A stretch of 64,000 nt of DNA from an uncultured Eubacterium sp. (GCA_910583925.1 CAJTZJ010000012.1:10273-74272); one strand, 5' to 3'; shown: positions 50,526-60,561, counted from the stretch's first letter. A program made the numbers and translations. Notes: generated by a model not told the origin, from the sequence alone.

Positions 50526-51803
50526 ATGGCGCTTAAATCATCTAATAAAACGGATGTAAACACTTATGAACTTGCTATCACAATCAGCAGTGAAGATTTT
50601 TGTGAAGCATGCAAAAAAGCTTTCTTAAAGGAAAGAAAGAACATTCAGCTTCCTGGTTTCAGAAAAGGAAAGGCAACTATGGGAATGGTTGAAAAAATGT
50701 ATGGTGAAGCAACCTTCTATGAGCAGGCTCTTGATATGCTTTATCCTGAAACAGTTGCTGCTGCCTTCAAAGAAGCAGATCTTAATGTTGTTGATACAAC
50801 TAATGTGGATGTTCCTGTTATGAGCAAGGCTGAGGGTGTTGAAATTACAATGACAGTAACTACATATCCGGAAGTTAAGCTTGGCGATTATAAAGGGCTT
50901 AAGGCTGTTAAGCTTCCTGTTGAAGCAGCAGACGAAGATATTGAAAATGAAATTTCTCAGATGCAGAAGAGAAATTCCCGTCTTATTGATGTAACAGACA
51001 GAGCTGCAGAAATGGGCGATACAGCTACAATTGACTTTGAAGGCTTTACAGACGGCGTTGCTTTTGACGGCGGAAAGGGCGAAAACTATCCTCTTGAACT
51101 TGGTTCAGGCAGCTTTATTCCCGGATTTGAGGAGCAGGTTGCAGGTCACAAAATCGATGAAGAATTCGATGTTAATGTAACTTTCCCTGAGGAATATGCA
51201 GCTGAACTTGCCGGAAAGGAAGCTGTATTTAAATGTAAAATTCATGAAATCAAAGCAACAGAACTTCCGGAGCTTGATGATGAATTTGCAAAAGATGTTT
51301 CCGAATTTGATACACTTGATGAGCTTAAAGCTGATATAAAAAAGAAAATTGAAGAAAAGAAGGAAGCTGATGCTAAAACGGATATAGAAAATCAGCTTCT
51401 TGAGCAGGTTGTTGAGGGAATGGAAGTTGAAATTCCCGAATGTATGTTTGCTCAGAGAAATGATGAAATGTTGCAGGAATATTCCTATCAGCTTCAGAAC
51501 AGCGGCATTGATCTTGATACATATCTTCAGTATATGGGTCAGGATAAGGAAACCTTCAAGGCATCCCTCCGTGAGGGTGCAGAAAAGCAGGTTAAATTAT
51601 CTCTTGCTCTTACAGCAGTTATTTCTGCTGAAAAAATTGAACCAACTGAAGATGAAATCAATACAGAAGCAGAAAAAATCGGTTCAAGCTATGGTATGGA
51701 TGCTGAGCAGGTTAAGAAAGCTGTTTCAGTTGCTCGCATTGCAGAGGATGTAGCAAGAAATAAGGCTGTTGATTTAATTGTTGATTCAGCAGTTGTTGAA
51801 TAA
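50526..51803 (+). CDS. tig: trigger factor (425 aa)
   Basis: A ribosome-bound chaperone. The ribosome-docking stretch L-P-G-F-R-K-G-K-A is near 42-50. The FKBP-type prolyl isomerase domain runs from about 155 to 240 (G-D-T-A-T-I-D-F-E-G-F and S-G-S-F-I-P-G-F-E). A helical C-terminal domain follows. It heads the tig-clpP-clpX run, as in other Firmicutes. Confidence 0.96.
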   Translation: MALKSSNKTDVNTYELAITISSEDFCEACKKAFLKERKNIQLPGFRKGKATMGMVEKMYGEATFYEQALDMLYPETVAAAFKEADLNVVDTTNVDVPVMSKAEGVEITMTVTTYPEVKLGDYKGLKAVKLPVEAADEDIENEISQMQKRNSRLIDVTDRAAEMGDTATIDFEGFTDGVAFDGGKGENYPLELGSGSFIPGFEEQVAGHKIDEEFDVNVTFPEEYAAELAGKEAVFKCKIHEIKATELPELDDEFAKDVSEFDTLDELKADIKKKIEEKKEADAKTDIENQLLEQVVEGMEVEIPECMFAQRNDEMLQEYSYQLQNSGIDLDTYLQYMGQDKETFKASLREGAEKQVKLSLALTAVISAEKIEPTEDEINTEAEKIGSSYGMDAEQVKKAVSVARIAEDVARNKAVDLIVDSAVVE

Positions 51804-51824
51804 TTTATTAAAGGTAGTGATTTT

Positions 51825-52415
51825 ATGGCATTAGTTCCTTATGTTGTTGAGCAGACAGGTAACGGCGAACGCTCAATGGATATTTTTTCTCGTCTTTTAA
51901 ATGACAGAATTATCGTTCTTTCAGACGAGGTTAACTCTCAGACAGCTTCACTTGTTGTAGCCCAGCTTCTTTTCCTTGAAGGTCAGGACAGTGAAAAAGA
52001 TATAAGCCTTTATATCAATTCACCCGGCGGATCGGTAACAGACGGCTTGGCCATTTACGATACAATGCAGTATATAAAATGCGATGTTTCAACGATTTGC
52101 GTGGGTATGGCTGCATCTATGGGCGCTTTTCTTCTTTCAAGCGGAACAAAGGGCAAGCGTATTGCGCTTCCGAACAGCTCAATTTTAATTCATCAGCCAC
52201 TTATCGGCGGTCATGGCTTAACAGGTCAGACTACTGACATCGAAATTGCCGCTAAAAACTTGGTTCAGACTAAGGAAAGATTAAATAGAATACTTGCCGA
52301 AAACTGCGGCAAAACAGTTGAAGAACTTGCAAGAGATACGGACAGGGATAACTGGCTTACTGCTGACGAAGCACTTGCTTATGGCCTTGTTGATAAAGTA
52401 ATTGATAAAAGATAA
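51825..52415 (+). CDS. clpP: ATP-dependent Clp protease proteolytic subunit (196 aa)
   Basis: Catalytic Ser98 lies in G-M-A-A-S-M-G-A-F-L and His123 in I-H-Q-P. The Asp lies in D-T-D-R-D-N near 171-175. The length is normal. It forms the tetradecamer that ClpX feeds. It is 21 bases from both neighbours. Confidence 0.97.
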   Translation: MALVPYVVEQTGNGERSMDIFSRLLNDRIIVLSDEVNSQTASLVVAQLLFLEGQDSEKDISLYINSPGGSVTDGLAIYDTMQYIKCDVSTICVGMAASMGAFLLSSGTKGKRIALPNSSILIHQPLIGGHGLTGQTTDIEIAAKNLVQTKERLNRILAENCGKTVEELARDTDRDNWLTADEALAYGLVDKVIDKR

Positions 52416-52435
52416 TTCTCGAAACGGAGTTTTTT

Positions 52436-53722
52436 ATGGCACGAGATGATGAAAGAAATTATATGGCAAGATGTTCCTTCTGCGGAAAATCAGAATCAAT
52501 GGTTCATAAATTAATTGAGGGACCCGGAGTTTTTATTTGTGATGAATGTATTAACCTTTGCAATGATTTAATCGAAAAATCCGTTCCCTCAGCAAGAACT
52601 ACAACGCATAAAAGCGAGGATGACCTTGTTCTTCCGAAACCTGAAGAAATCAAGAATAAACTTGATGAATATGTAATAGGTCAGGATGAAGCTAAAAAAG
52701 CACTTTCTGTTGCTGTTTATAATCATTATAAGAGAATTTATTCCAATGTTACTGATGATGTTGAGCTTCAGAAAAGTAATATTCTGCTTCTGGGTCCAAC
52801 GGGTGTAGGTAAAACCATGCTTGCTCAGACATTGGCAAAAATTCTTAATGTTCCCTTTGCTATTGCAGATGCTACAACCTTAACCGAAGCAGGCTATGTA
52901 GGCGAAGATGTTGAAAACATTCTTTTAAGATTGATTCAGGCTGCTGATTTTGATATTGAAAAGGCACAGCGCGGAATCATCTATGTTGATGAAATTGATA
53001 AGATTTCAAGAAAATCCGAAAACCGTTCTATTACAAGAGATGTAAGCGGCGAAGGTGTTCAGCAGGCACTGCTGAAAATCCTTGAGGGAACGGTTTCAAA
53101 TGTTCCTCCGGGAGGGGGAAGAAAGCATCCCCAACAGGAGTTTATTCAGATTGATACTTCAAATATTCTTTTCATCTGTGGCGGTGCATTTGACGGAATT
53201 GAAAAAATCATTCAAAAGCGTATCGGCTCTAAATCAATGGGATTTGGTGCTGATATTGAAGATAAGAAGATTGATGAAACTGATGTTCTGAAAAAAGCAG
53301 TTCAGCATGATTTGGTAAAATATGGTCTTATTCCGGAGCTTATAGGAAGAATTCCGGTTATAACGGTGCTTGAAAACCTAGATAAAGAGGCTCTTGTAAA
53401 AATTATGATTGAGCCGAAAAACTCAATTTTAAAGCAGTATACAAAGCTTTTTGAAATGGATGATGTTATCCTTGAATTCAAAAAAGATGCACTTAATGCA
53501 GTAGCCGAAATTACGCTTGAAAGAAAAACAGGCGCTAGAGGTTTAAGAAGTGTTCTTGAGAATGCATTAAGCGACCTTATGTATAAAATACCAAGCGAGC
53601 CAACCGTTGAAAAAATCATTATTACTGAGGATTGCATAAGAAATGGTGCAGAACCTATCATTTTAAAAAATCCAAAAAAGGAAGCTAAGAATTTAACAGT
53701 TTCTTCATTAAAAAATGCTTAA
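52436..53722 (+). CDS. clpX: ClpX unfoldase (428 aa)
   Basis: The zinc-binding domain has Cys13, Cys16, Cys35 and Cys38. The AAA+ domain has Walker A G-P-T-G-V-G-K-T near 120 and Y-V-D-E-I-D-K-I. A pore-type G-Y-V-G-E-D loop and the Clp-docking I-G-F-type region (here R-I-G-S-K-S-M-G-F-G) follow. It is the specificity subunit for ClpP. Confidence 0.97.
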   Translation: MARDDERNYMARCSFCGKSESMVHKLIEGPGVFICDECINLCNDLIEKSVPSARTTTHKSEDDLVLPKPEEIKNKLDEYVIGQDEAKKALSVAVYNHYKRIYSNVTDDVELQKSNILLLGPTGVGKTMLAQTLAKILNVPFAIADATTLTEAGYVGEDVENILLRLIQAADFDIEKAQRGIIYVDEIDKISRKSENRSITRDVSGEGVQQALLKILEGTVSNVPPGGGRKHPQQEFIQIDTSNILFICGGAFDGIEKIIQKRIGSKSMGFGADIEDKKIDETDVLKKAVQHDLVKYGLIPELIGRIPVITVLENLDKEALVKIMIEPKNSILKQYTKLFEMDDVILEFKKDALNAVAEITLERKTGARGLRSVLENALSDLMYKIPSEPTVEKIIITEDCIRNGAEPIILKNPKKEAKNLTVSSLKNA

Positions 53723-53740
53723 TTAAAGCTTTAAATTAAA

Positions 53741-53772
53741 AAGCAAGGTTAGATACCTTGCTTTTTTTTATA
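53741..53772 (+). terminator. clpX terminator
   Basis: AAAGCAAGG pairs with CCTTGCTTT around TTAGATA, followed by five or more T residues. Confidence 0.92.
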
Positions 53773-53815
53773 TATTATTATATAATACAGACAATTATTT
53801 TTAATTGAGGATAGT

Positions 53816-56230
53816 ATGGAAAATTTTGAATACATAAATGATTTAATGAATATGCCCGTAATCCCATTAAGAGGGCTTGTTGTTTTTCCCGAAATGGTAC
53901 TCCATTTTGATGTTGGAAGAAAAAAGAGTATAGCCGCTTTAAAACATGCAATGAACAGCAATCAAAAGGTTTTTTTGGTTGCTCAGCGTGATGCAGCTGT
54001 TGATAATCCCAATATTGATGATTTATATTCTGTTGGTGTTATTTGTACCATAAAGCAATTGGTTAAAATTCCGAATTCAGATAATGTACGAGTAGTTGTT
54101 GAGGGAAATGAGCGGGGAGCTTTGATTGCCTTTTCTCAGTATAAGCCGTTCATCATGGGTACAATAGATGTACTGCTTCCGAATGATTATGTTGAAGCAG
54201 ACGAAGATAAGGCATATATACGAGCAATTAAAAAAGAGTTTGAACTATATGCTTCGATTATCCCAAAAATCAGCAATGATGTTAAGGTAAATGTTATATC
54301 TATCAATGATGGCGCAAGACTTTGTGATTTTATTTGCTCCAATTCATTTCTTGATTATGAAGAAAAGCAGGAAATTCTTGAAGCGGTGGAAATCATTGAC
54401 AGATTAACCAAGCTGTTTGTAATTTTAAAGAAAGAAAATGCAACTCTTGAAATTGAAGCAGAAATCCAGCATAAGGTTCAGGATGCAATAGATCAGAACC
54501 AACGGGAATACTATCTGCGCGAAGAGTTGAAAGTTATTGCCGAATCTCTTGGTGACAGCGATAATCCTGTTGAAGAAGCAGATGCTTACAGAAACAAAAT
54601 TGAAAAGCTTGATTGCAGTTTTGAAATTAAAGAAAAGCTATTGAAAGAATGCAGCAAGCTTTCCAAAATGCCAAGCGGATCACATGAAGCAACCGTTGTA
54701 AGAAGCTATCTTGATAAGTGTATTGAAATCCCGTTTGGTAAATACAGCAAAAATTCAATTAACCTTGAAAAAAGCAGAAAAATTCTTGATAAAGAGCATT
54801 ATTCTCTTGATAAGATTAAGGAAAGAATTATTGAATCACTTGCAGTATTTAAAAGAAATCCTGATTTTACGGGTCAGATTATCTGTCTTGCGGGTCCTCC
54901 CGGTGTCGGCAAAACATCTATAGTCAAAAGCCTTGCAAAAAGTATGAACAGGAAATATGTTCGTATCGCTCTTGGCGGTGTTCACGATGAAGCAGAAATC
55001 AGAGGACACAGAAAAACTTATATCGGCGCAATGCCCGGCAGAATTGTTGATGCAGTAATCAAAAGCAGGGTAATGAATCCAATCATTCTTCTTGATGAGA
55101 TTGACAAGGTTGGTAACGATTACAAGGGTGATCCGTCATCAGCGCTTCTTGAAGCATTGGATCCTGAACAAAACTTCAGTTTTAATGACCATTATATTGA
55201 TTTTCCCGTTGATTTAAGCAAGGTATTATTTATTACAACCGCAAATGATGTTTCAGCCATTTCTGCTCCTCTTTTTGACAGAATGGAGGTTATCGAGCTG
55301 AATTCCTATACTGCACAGGAAAAGTTCCATATTGCCGAGGATTATCTTATCAAAAAAGAAATGAAAAAGCATAATCTTAAAGCAAGTGAATTCAAGGTAT
55401 CTGATGATGCTATATACAGCCTGATAGAATGTTATACTGCTGAAGCCGGCGTAAGAAATCTTGAAAAAAGCATTGCTTCACTTTGCAGAAAGGCATCTGT
55501 TGCTCTTGAATCCGATACAAAATCATTTAAGGTAACAGATAAAAATATAGAAGAGCTATTAGGCCCTAAAAAATATCAGCAGGAAAAAATCAGCAAAACA
55601 AATCTTGTCGGAACGGTGAATGGTCTTGCATGGACAAGAGTCGGCGGAACGCTTCTTCCGATTGAAGTTTCTGCCTTAGACGGCACAGGCAAGATTGAAT
55701 TAACAGGTAATCTTGGCGATGTTATGCAGGAAAGTGCGAAAACAGCGGTTTCGTACATCCGTTCACGGGCTGCCGACTTTGGAATAGACAGTAATTTTTA
55801 TAAAAACAAGGACATACATATTCATGCACCCGAGGCGGCTGTTCCGAAAGACGGTCCTTCAGCAGGGCTTGCGATTACCACTGCAATTCTTTCTGAATTA
55901 ACAGGAATTCCGATTAAAGCCGATGTTGCCATGACAGGGGAAATAAGCCTGAAAGGAAAAGCGCTTCCAATCGGCGGGCTGAAAGAAAAAAGTATGGCTG
56001 CATATAAAGCCGGATGTGCAACTGTTATTATTCCGAATGATAATGTTAAGGATCTTGCTGAAATTTCAGACGCAGTTAAAAATACGGTAAGCTTTATTCC
56101 TGTTTCAAACTTTGATGCAGTTATAATGAATGCACTTGAATATATGCCAAGTGCAAAAGCAGAAAAGGCGAACCCAAAAACAATCATAAATAAAAACACA
56201 AAGGAAAAGCGAGAAATCGTAACACAGTAA
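53816..56230 (+). CDS. lon: Lon protease (804 aa)
   Basis: N-terminal LON domain (P-V-I-P-L-R-G-L-V-V-F-P), AAA+ module with Walker A G-P-P-G-V-G-K-T near 360, and a Ser-Lys protease domain with Ser near 681 in K-D-G-P-S-A-G and Lys near 724. Length is normal. A short TATAAT-type promoter is likely in 53770-53800. EngB follows by seven bases, the usual order. Confidence 0.96.
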   Translation: MENFEYINDLMNMPVIPLRGLVVFPEMVLHFDVGRKKSIAALKHAMNSNQKVFLVAQRDAAVDNPNIDDLYSVGVICTIKQLVKIPNSDNVRVVVEGNERGALIAFSQYKPFIMGTIDVLLPNDYVEADEDKAYIRAIKKEFELYASIIPKISNDVKVNVISINDGARLCDFICSNSFLDYEEKQEILEAVEIIDRLTKLFVILKKENATLEIEAEIQHKVQDAIDQNQREYYLREELKVIAESLGDSDNPVEEADAYRNKIEKLDCSFEIKEKLLKECSKLSKMPSGSHEATVVRSYLDKCIEIPFGKYSKNSINLEKSRKILDKEHYSLDKIKERIIESLAVFKRNPDFTGQIICLAGPPGVGKTSIVKSLAKSMNRKYVRIALGGVHDEAEIRGHRKTYIGAMPGRIVDAVIKSRVMNPIILLDEIDKVGNDYKGDPSSALLEALDPEQNFSFNDHYIDFPVDLSKVLFITTANDVSAISAPLFDRMEVIELNSYTAQEKFHIAEDYLIKKEMKKHNLKASEFKVSDDAIYSLIECYTAEAGVRNLEKSIASLCRKASVALESDTKSFKVTDKNIEELLGPKKYQQEKISKTNLVGTVNGLAWTRVGGTLLPIEVSALDGTGKIELTGNLGDVMQESAKTAVSYIRSRAADFGIDSNFYKNKDIHIHAPEAAVPKDGPSAGLAITTAILSELTGIPIKADVAMTGEISLKGKALPIGGLKEKSMAAYKAGCATVIIPNDNVKDLAEISDAVKNTVSFIPVSNFDAVIMNALEYMPSAKAEKANPKTIINKNTKEKREIVTQ

Positions 56231-56236
56231 GAAATT

Positions 56237-56818
56237 ATGAATTTTAATAAAGCAGAATTTGATAAAGCGTTTGGAATATCTCAGCAGCTGCCAATGTCTG
56301 ATAAACCCGAGATCACTTTTGCAGGCAGGTCAAATGTAGGTAAAAGCTCGCTTTTAAACAAGCTTTTCAACCGCAAAAATCTTGCAAGAGTAAGCTCCGT
56401 TCCCGGAAAAACAGTTACAATAAACTTTTATAATGTTGATAATCAGCGATTTGTTGATTTGCCCGGTTACGGGTATGCTAAAATATCAAAGCAGGAAAGA
56501 GATCGATTTGGAGAGCTTATGGAGGGATATTTTCAAAGCGGCAGACAAATTAATCTTGTTGTTCAGCTTATAGATATGCGGCACAAACCTACGGCGGACG
56601 ATTATTCTATGATAAGCTTTCTTGAACAAATGCGTATTCCGTTTATAGTTGTATTAACAAAAGCAGATAAGCTGAAGAAAAAAGAGTATGCATTAAGAGA
56701 GCAGTCTGTAATTACTGAGTTGAATAATCCTGAATACCCTGTAATCCCGTTTTCATCGGTAACAGGGCAGGGCGTTGATGAAATTAAAAAGCTGATTGAA
56801 AAGGCTCTTGAAATGTAG
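56237..56818 (+). CDS. engB: ribosome biogenesis GTPase EngB/YsxC (193 aa)
   Basis: G1 G-R-S-N-V-G-K-S-S near 30, G3 D-L-P-G-Y-G-Y-A near 76 and G4 T-K-A-D near 140. It is needed for 50S assembly. It is translated directly after lon, and lysA starts 13 bases after its stop. Confidence 0.96.
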   Translation: MNFNKAEFDKAFGISQQLPMSDKPEITFAGRSNVGKSSLLNKLFNRKNLARVSSVPGKTVTINFYNVDNQRFVDLPGYGYAKISKQERDRFGELMEGYFQSGRQINLVVQLIDMRHKPTADDYSMISFLEQMRIPFIVVLTKADKLKKKEYALREQSVITELNNPEYPVIPFSSVTGQGVDEIKKLIEKALEM

Positions 56819-56831
56819 GAGGATAATAAAT

Positions 56832-58109
56832 ATGAGTACAAAGAAACCATTTCTTACAAAAGAAAAAGCTATGGAAATTATTAAAGAATTTCCAACTCCC
56901 TTTCACATTTATGATGAAAAGGGGATAAGAGAAAATACTGAAAATGTAAAAAAGGCATTTTCATGGAATAAGGGTTTTAAGGAATATTTTGCTGTAAAGG
57001 CAAACCCAAATCCATTCTTAATTAATATTCTTCGCGAATATGGCTGCGGATGCGATTGTTCTTCAAAAACCGAGCTAATGCTTTCTAAAGCAATCGGTGC
57101 AGTTGGAGATGACATTATGTTCTCATCAAATGATACACCTCTTGATGAGTTTAAATACTGCAGTGATTTAGGCGGAATTATCAATTTAGATGATATTACG
57201 CATATTGAAGCCGTTGAAAAAGCCTGCGGCAAGCTTCCGAAAAAAATGAGCTGCCGATACAATCCCGGCGGTGAATTCAAAATTTCAAACGGCATTATGG
57301 ACAACCCCGGAGAAGCAAAATACGGTATGACAACCGAGCAGATTTATGAAGCATTCCGTATTATGAAAGAAAAGGGCGTTGAGGAATTCGGTATTCACTC
57401 CTTCCTTTGCTCAAATACTGTTACAAACGAATACTACCCAATGCTTGCAAAAATTTTATTTGAGCTGGCAGTTGATTTAAGAAATAAGCTTGATGTTAAA
57501 ATTTCCTTCATCAACCTTTCAGGCGGTGTCGGTATTCCTTATACTCCCGATCAGGAACCAAATGACATTCTTAAAATCGGAGAAGGTGTTCAGAAGGTAT
57601 ATGATGAGGTATTCGGACCGGCAGGAATGGATGATGTTGCTATTTACACGGAAATGGGCAGATTTATGATGGGTCCTTATGGTGCTCTTGTTACAACAGC
57701 AATTAATGAAAAGCACACGCATAAGGAATATATCGGTGTAGATGCCTGTGCTGCAAATCTTATGCGTCCTGCAATTTATGGCTCATATCATCATATTACT
57801 GTGCTTGGCAAGGAAAATGAAAAATCAGATTTCACATATGATGTAACAGGCTCGCTTTGTGAAAACTGCGACAAATTTGCTATAGACAGAAAGCTTCCTA
57901 AAATTGATTTGGGTGATATCCTTTATATCCATGATACCGGTGCTCATGGCTTTTCAATGGGCTACAATTATAACGGTAAGCTACGATCTGCTGAAATTCT
58001 TTTGCAGGCAGACGGCACAGCTAAGCTTATCAGACGAGCTGAAACACCAAAGGATTATTTCGCTACATTTGATGGCTTTGATTTTTATAATGATTTAATT
58101 AACGATTAA
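56832..58109 (+). CDS. lysA: diaminopimelate decarboxylase family protein (425 aa)
   Basis: Fold type III PLP decarboxylase. The PLP Lys near 57 is in F-A-V-K-A-N-P-N-P. N-L-S-G-G-V-G-I-P-Y near 228 binds phosphate, and the C-terminal Cys/Glu region has S-L-C-E-N-C-D near 340. It most likely makes lysine from meso-diaminopimelate. ATG 56832 follows GGAGG; an upstream in-frame start lies inside engB. It is longer and more divergent than E. coli LysA, so a related amino-acid decarboxylase is possible. Confidence 0.85.
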   Translation: MSTKKPFLTKEKAMEIIKEFPTPFHIYDEKGIRENTENVKKAFSWNKGFKEYFAVKANPNPFLINILREYGCGCDCSSKTELMLSKAIGAVGDDIMFSSNDTPLDEFKYCSDLGGIINLDDITHIEAVEKACGKLPKKMSCRYNPGGEFKISNGIMDNPGEAKYGMTTEQIYEAFRIMKEKGVEEFGIHSFLCSNTVTNEYYPMLAKILFELAVDLRNKLDVKISFINLSGGVGIPYTPDQEPNDILKIGEGVQKVYDEVFGPAGMDDVAIYTEMGRFMMGPYGALVTTAINEKHTHKEYIGVDACAANLMRPAIYGSYHHITVLGKENEKSDFTYDVTGSLCENCDKFAIDRKLPKIDLGDILYIHDTGAHGFSMGYNYNGKLRSAEILLQADGTAKLIRRAETPKDYFATFDGFDFYNDLIND

Positions 58110-58122
58110 TAAACTATTTTTT

Positions 58123-58150
58123 AATCCCCGAATATTTCGGGGATTTTGTC
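58123..58150 (+). terminator. lysA terminator
   Basis: AATCCCCGAA pairs with TTCGGGGATT around TAT, followed by TTGTCTTT. Confidence 0.88.
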
Positions 58151-58207
58151 TTTACTTTCAAGCTTTAATGTGTTAAAATAACAGTATTATTTCAGTGAGG
58201 TGATTTT

Positions 58208-58507
58208 ATGCCGCTTAAAAGAGAGGATAAAAATCTTGAATTTCTCTTTAAAGCAATTCTGCAATTGGAAGATATTGATGAATGCTATGATTTTTTTGAA
58301 GATTTATGCACTGTTCAGGAATTAAGATCATTAAGCCAGCGTATTGTTGTTGCTAAAATGCTGTCTGAAAAATCTGTATATACAGATATTGTTAATGAAA
58401 CAGGGGCTTCAACAGCAACAATCAGCCGGGTAAACCGAAGCCTGCAATACGGCTGTGATGGTTATGATAAAATCTTTGAAAGATTAAAGGCAAGTGAAGA
58501 TGTATAA
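58208..58507 (+). CDS. YerC/YecD TrpR-like regulator (99 aa)
   Basis: TrpR-superfamily helix-turn-helix: D-L-C-T-V-Q-E-L-R-S-L-S-Q-R near 40, then G-A-S-T-A-T-I-S-R-V-N-R-S-L. In Firmicutes this family is stand-alone and its ligand is not known. GAGGTG precedes the start. A methyltransferase overlaps its end by eight bases, then hslO. Confidence 0.9.
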   Translation: MPLKREDKNLEFLFKAILQLEDIDECYDFFEDLCTVQELRSLSQRIVVAKMLSEKSVYTDIVNETGASTATISRVNRSLQYGCDGYDKIFERLKASEDV

Positions 58508-59228
58508 TTATTTTGCTCTTCATTATGATAAATTAACTGAAAATGTTGATTATAAAGTCAGAAGTGATTACATTTCTGACTTTTTTAATAAACTCGGAAT
58601 TCCGGAAAATGCAACCCTTCTTGATTTGGCCTGCGGAACAGGAACAATGAGCCTGCTTTTTAAAGAAAAAGGCTATCATGTTATCGGAATTGATTTAAGC
58701 AGTGAAATGCTATCAATAGCTGATAATAAGGCAAACGGTACAATTTCATTCATAAAAGCTGAAATGCAGAATTTCAGCCTTTCAGAGCCTGTAGATGTCT
58801 GTGTATGCTGTTTAGACAGTATAAATCATTTAAACAGCTTGAATGATGTGGAAAAAGCCTTGGAGTGTGTATATCATTCATTAAATGAAAACGGCGTTTT
58901 TGTTTTTGATGTAAATACAGTGTATAAGCATAGAAACATTCTTGCAGATAACAGCTTTGTTTTTGATGAAGAAAATTACTTCCTTTCCTGGGATAATGAG
59001 CTTATAGATAATTATTCGGTCAGAATAATTCTTGATTTTTTTGTTTATAACGGTGTAAGCTATGACAGATATTCAGAAGAGTTTGTTGAAACCGCTTTTG
59101 AAACAGAGGTCTTATCAAGTGCTCTGATGCCCTATTTTGAAATTTTAGGAATCTACGATGATTTGTCATTAGAGAGTCCAAAAACGGATTCTGAGCGCTT
59201 GTATTTTGTATGTAAAAGGAAGAAATGA
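58500..59228 (+). CDS. class I SAM-dependent methyltransferase (242 aa)
   Basis: The SAM motif L-D-L-A-C-G-T-G-T-M near 40 and V-I-G-I-D-L-S-S-E-M-L are clear. The ATG at 58500 is nine bases from AAAGG and is preferred over the GTG at 58494. Substrate unknown. It is coupled to the TrpR-like gene upstream and to hslO downstream (four-base overlap). Confidence 0.85.
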   Translation: MYNYFALHYDKLTENVDYKVRSDYISDFFNKLGIPENATLLDLACGTGTMSLLFKEKGYHVIGIDLSSEMLSIADNKANGTISFIKAEMQNFSLSEPVDVCVCCLDSINHLNSLNDVEKALECVYHSLNENGVFVFDVNTVYKHRNILADNSFVFDEENYFLSWDNELIDNYSVRIILDFFVYNGVSYDRYSEEFVETAFETEVLSSALMPYFEILGIYDDLSLESPKTDSERLYFVCKRKK

Positions 59229-60109
59229 TTATGGGAAAAATTGTTAGATATATTACCGAAGACGGAAGCGCTTTTATTGTCAGCGCCGATACCACGGATA
59301 TTGTAAAAAAAATGGAAGAAATCCATAAGCCCTCTGCTGTTGTTACCGCTGCTCTCGGCAGATTATTGACCGCATCCTCGATTATGGGTGTTATGCTGAA
59401 AGGCAAAGATGACAGCATAACATTGAGGCTGAACGGCGACGGACCCGCTGGTTCATTTATTGCCGTTTCAGACAGTAATGGGAACGCAAGGGGATATGTA
59501 CAGAACAAAATTGTTGAAATACCGTTAAATGATAAAGGTAAGCTTGATGTAAAAGGTGCAGTAGGCACAAGCGGATATCTTTATGTTATGAAAGATATCG
59601 GACTCAAGGAACCTTTTATCGGGACTACCGAAATAATAAGCGGTGAAATTGCAGAGGATATAACAAATTACTTTGCTGTATCAGAGCAAACTCCGTCAGT
59701 GTGTGCATTGGGTGTACTTGTCAATCCTGATTTGACGGTAAACTGTGCAGGCGGCTTTCTTATTCAGCTTCTTCCAGGCTGTCCTGACGAAACAGTAACA
59801 GCTATTGAAAGATCTTTGGAGGATATTCCTTCAGTAACCGAAATGCTTTCAAGCGGATTATCTGCAGAGGATATTGCAGTAAAAGCAATGAAAGAATTAA
59901 AAATAGAAAAGCTTGATGAAAGTACTGCCGAATATAGATGCAATTGCTCCAAAGAAAGAGTAGAGGCTGCGCTTATCTCAACCGGCATTGAATCTTTGAA
60001 GGAAATGGCAGAAAGCAAAATTGATACAAAGGTCGAATGTCATTTTTGCGATAAAGTGTATAATTTCACTTCTGAAGACATAAATCTTTTAATAGATAAT
60101 TCTCTTTAA
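59225..60109 (+). CDS. hslO: Hsp33 redox chaperone (294 aa)
   Basis: Starts M-I-M-G-K-I-V-R-Y-I; the second ATG (59231) is an alternative. G-D-G-P-A-G-S near 77 is conserved. The zinc/redox switch has C-x-C near 240 (R-C-N-C-S) and C-x2-C near 272 (C-H-F-C). Oxidation turns the protein on as a holdase. The last gene of a three-gene run. Confidence 0.95.
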   Translation: MIMGKIVRYITEDGSAFIVSADTTDIVKKMEEIHKPSAVVTAALGRLLTASSIMGVMLKGKDDSITLRLNGDGPAGSFIAVSDSNGNARGYVQNKIVEIPLNDKGKLDVKGAVGTSGYLYVMKDIGLKEPFIGTTEIISGEIAEDITNYFAVSEQTPSVCALGVLVNPDLTVNCAGGFLIQLLPGCPDETVTAIERSLEDIPSVTEMLSSGLSAEDIAVKAMKELKIEKLDESTAEYRCNCSKERVEAALISTGIESLKEMAESKIDTKVECHFCDKVYNFTSEDINLLIDNSL

Positions 60110-60127
60110 AAAATTTTAAAAAAAGTA

Positions 60128-60156
60128 TTGACATTTATTTCAAGATATAGTATTAT
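60128..60156 (+). promoter_or_regulatory. tRNA operon promoter
   Basis: TTGACA, 17-base spacer, TATTAT; a TATAAT lies three bases later. It is 27 bases before the first tRNA. Confidence 0.8.
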
Positions 60157-60182
60157 AATCAGCGTTGCGGTTAGCAATGAAC

Positions 60183-60258
60183 GGGAGCATAGCTCAGCTG
60201 GGAGAGCATCTGCCTTACAAGCAGAGGGTCACAGGTTCGAGCCCTGTTGTTCCCACCA
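60183..60258 (+). tRNA. tRNA-Val (anticodon UAC)
   Basis: A 76-base cloverleaf with CCA encoded. Acceptor GGGAGCA pairs with TGTTCCC; T-loop TTCGAGC. The anticodon loop is CTTACAA. Confidence 0.95.
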
Positions 60259-60260
60259 CT

Positions 60261-60284
60261 CTGCATAAGTTAATCCTTATGCAG
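60261..60284 (+). other. hairpin between tRNA-Val and tRNA-Asp
   Basis: CTGCATAAG pairs with CTTATGCAG around TTAATC. No T-run, so it is more likely a processing signal than a terminator. Confidence 0.6.
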
Positions 60285-60289
60285 TATCC

Positions 60290-60366
60290 GGCCCGGTAGT
60301 TCAGCTGGTTAGAACGCCTGCCTGTCACGCAGGAGGTCGACGGTTCAAGTCCGTTCCGGGTCGCCA
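60290..60366 (+). tRNA. tRNA-Asp (anticodon GUC)
   Basis: A 77-base cloverleaf with CCA. Acceptor GGCCCGG pairs with CCGGGTC. The anticodon loop contains GTC, and the T-loop is TTCAAGT. Confidence 0.95.
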
Positions 60367-60372
60367 CTATGT

Positions 60373-60448
<76 letters not shown>

Positions 60449-60453
60449 AATAT

Positions 60454-60529
60454 GCGGATTTAGCTCATCCGGTAGAGCGCCACCTTGCCAAGGTGGAGGT
60501 GGCGAGTTCGAGTCTCGTAATCCGCTCCA
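60454..60529 (+). tRNA. tRNA-Gly (anticodon GCC)
   Basis: A 76-base cloverleaf with CCA. Acceptor GCGGATT pairs with AATCCGC. The anticodon loop contains GCC in a CACCT/AGGTG stem. Confidence 0.95.
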
Positions 60530-60531
60530 TC

Positions 60532-60552
60532 GGGCACTAATTTCTAGTGCCC
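60532..60552 (+). other. hairpin between tRNA-Gly and tRNA-Cys
   Basis: GGGCACTA pairs with TAGTGCCC around ATTTC. No T-run follows, so it may mark processing or attenuation. Confidence 0.6.
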
Positions 60553-60561
60553 ATTATATTA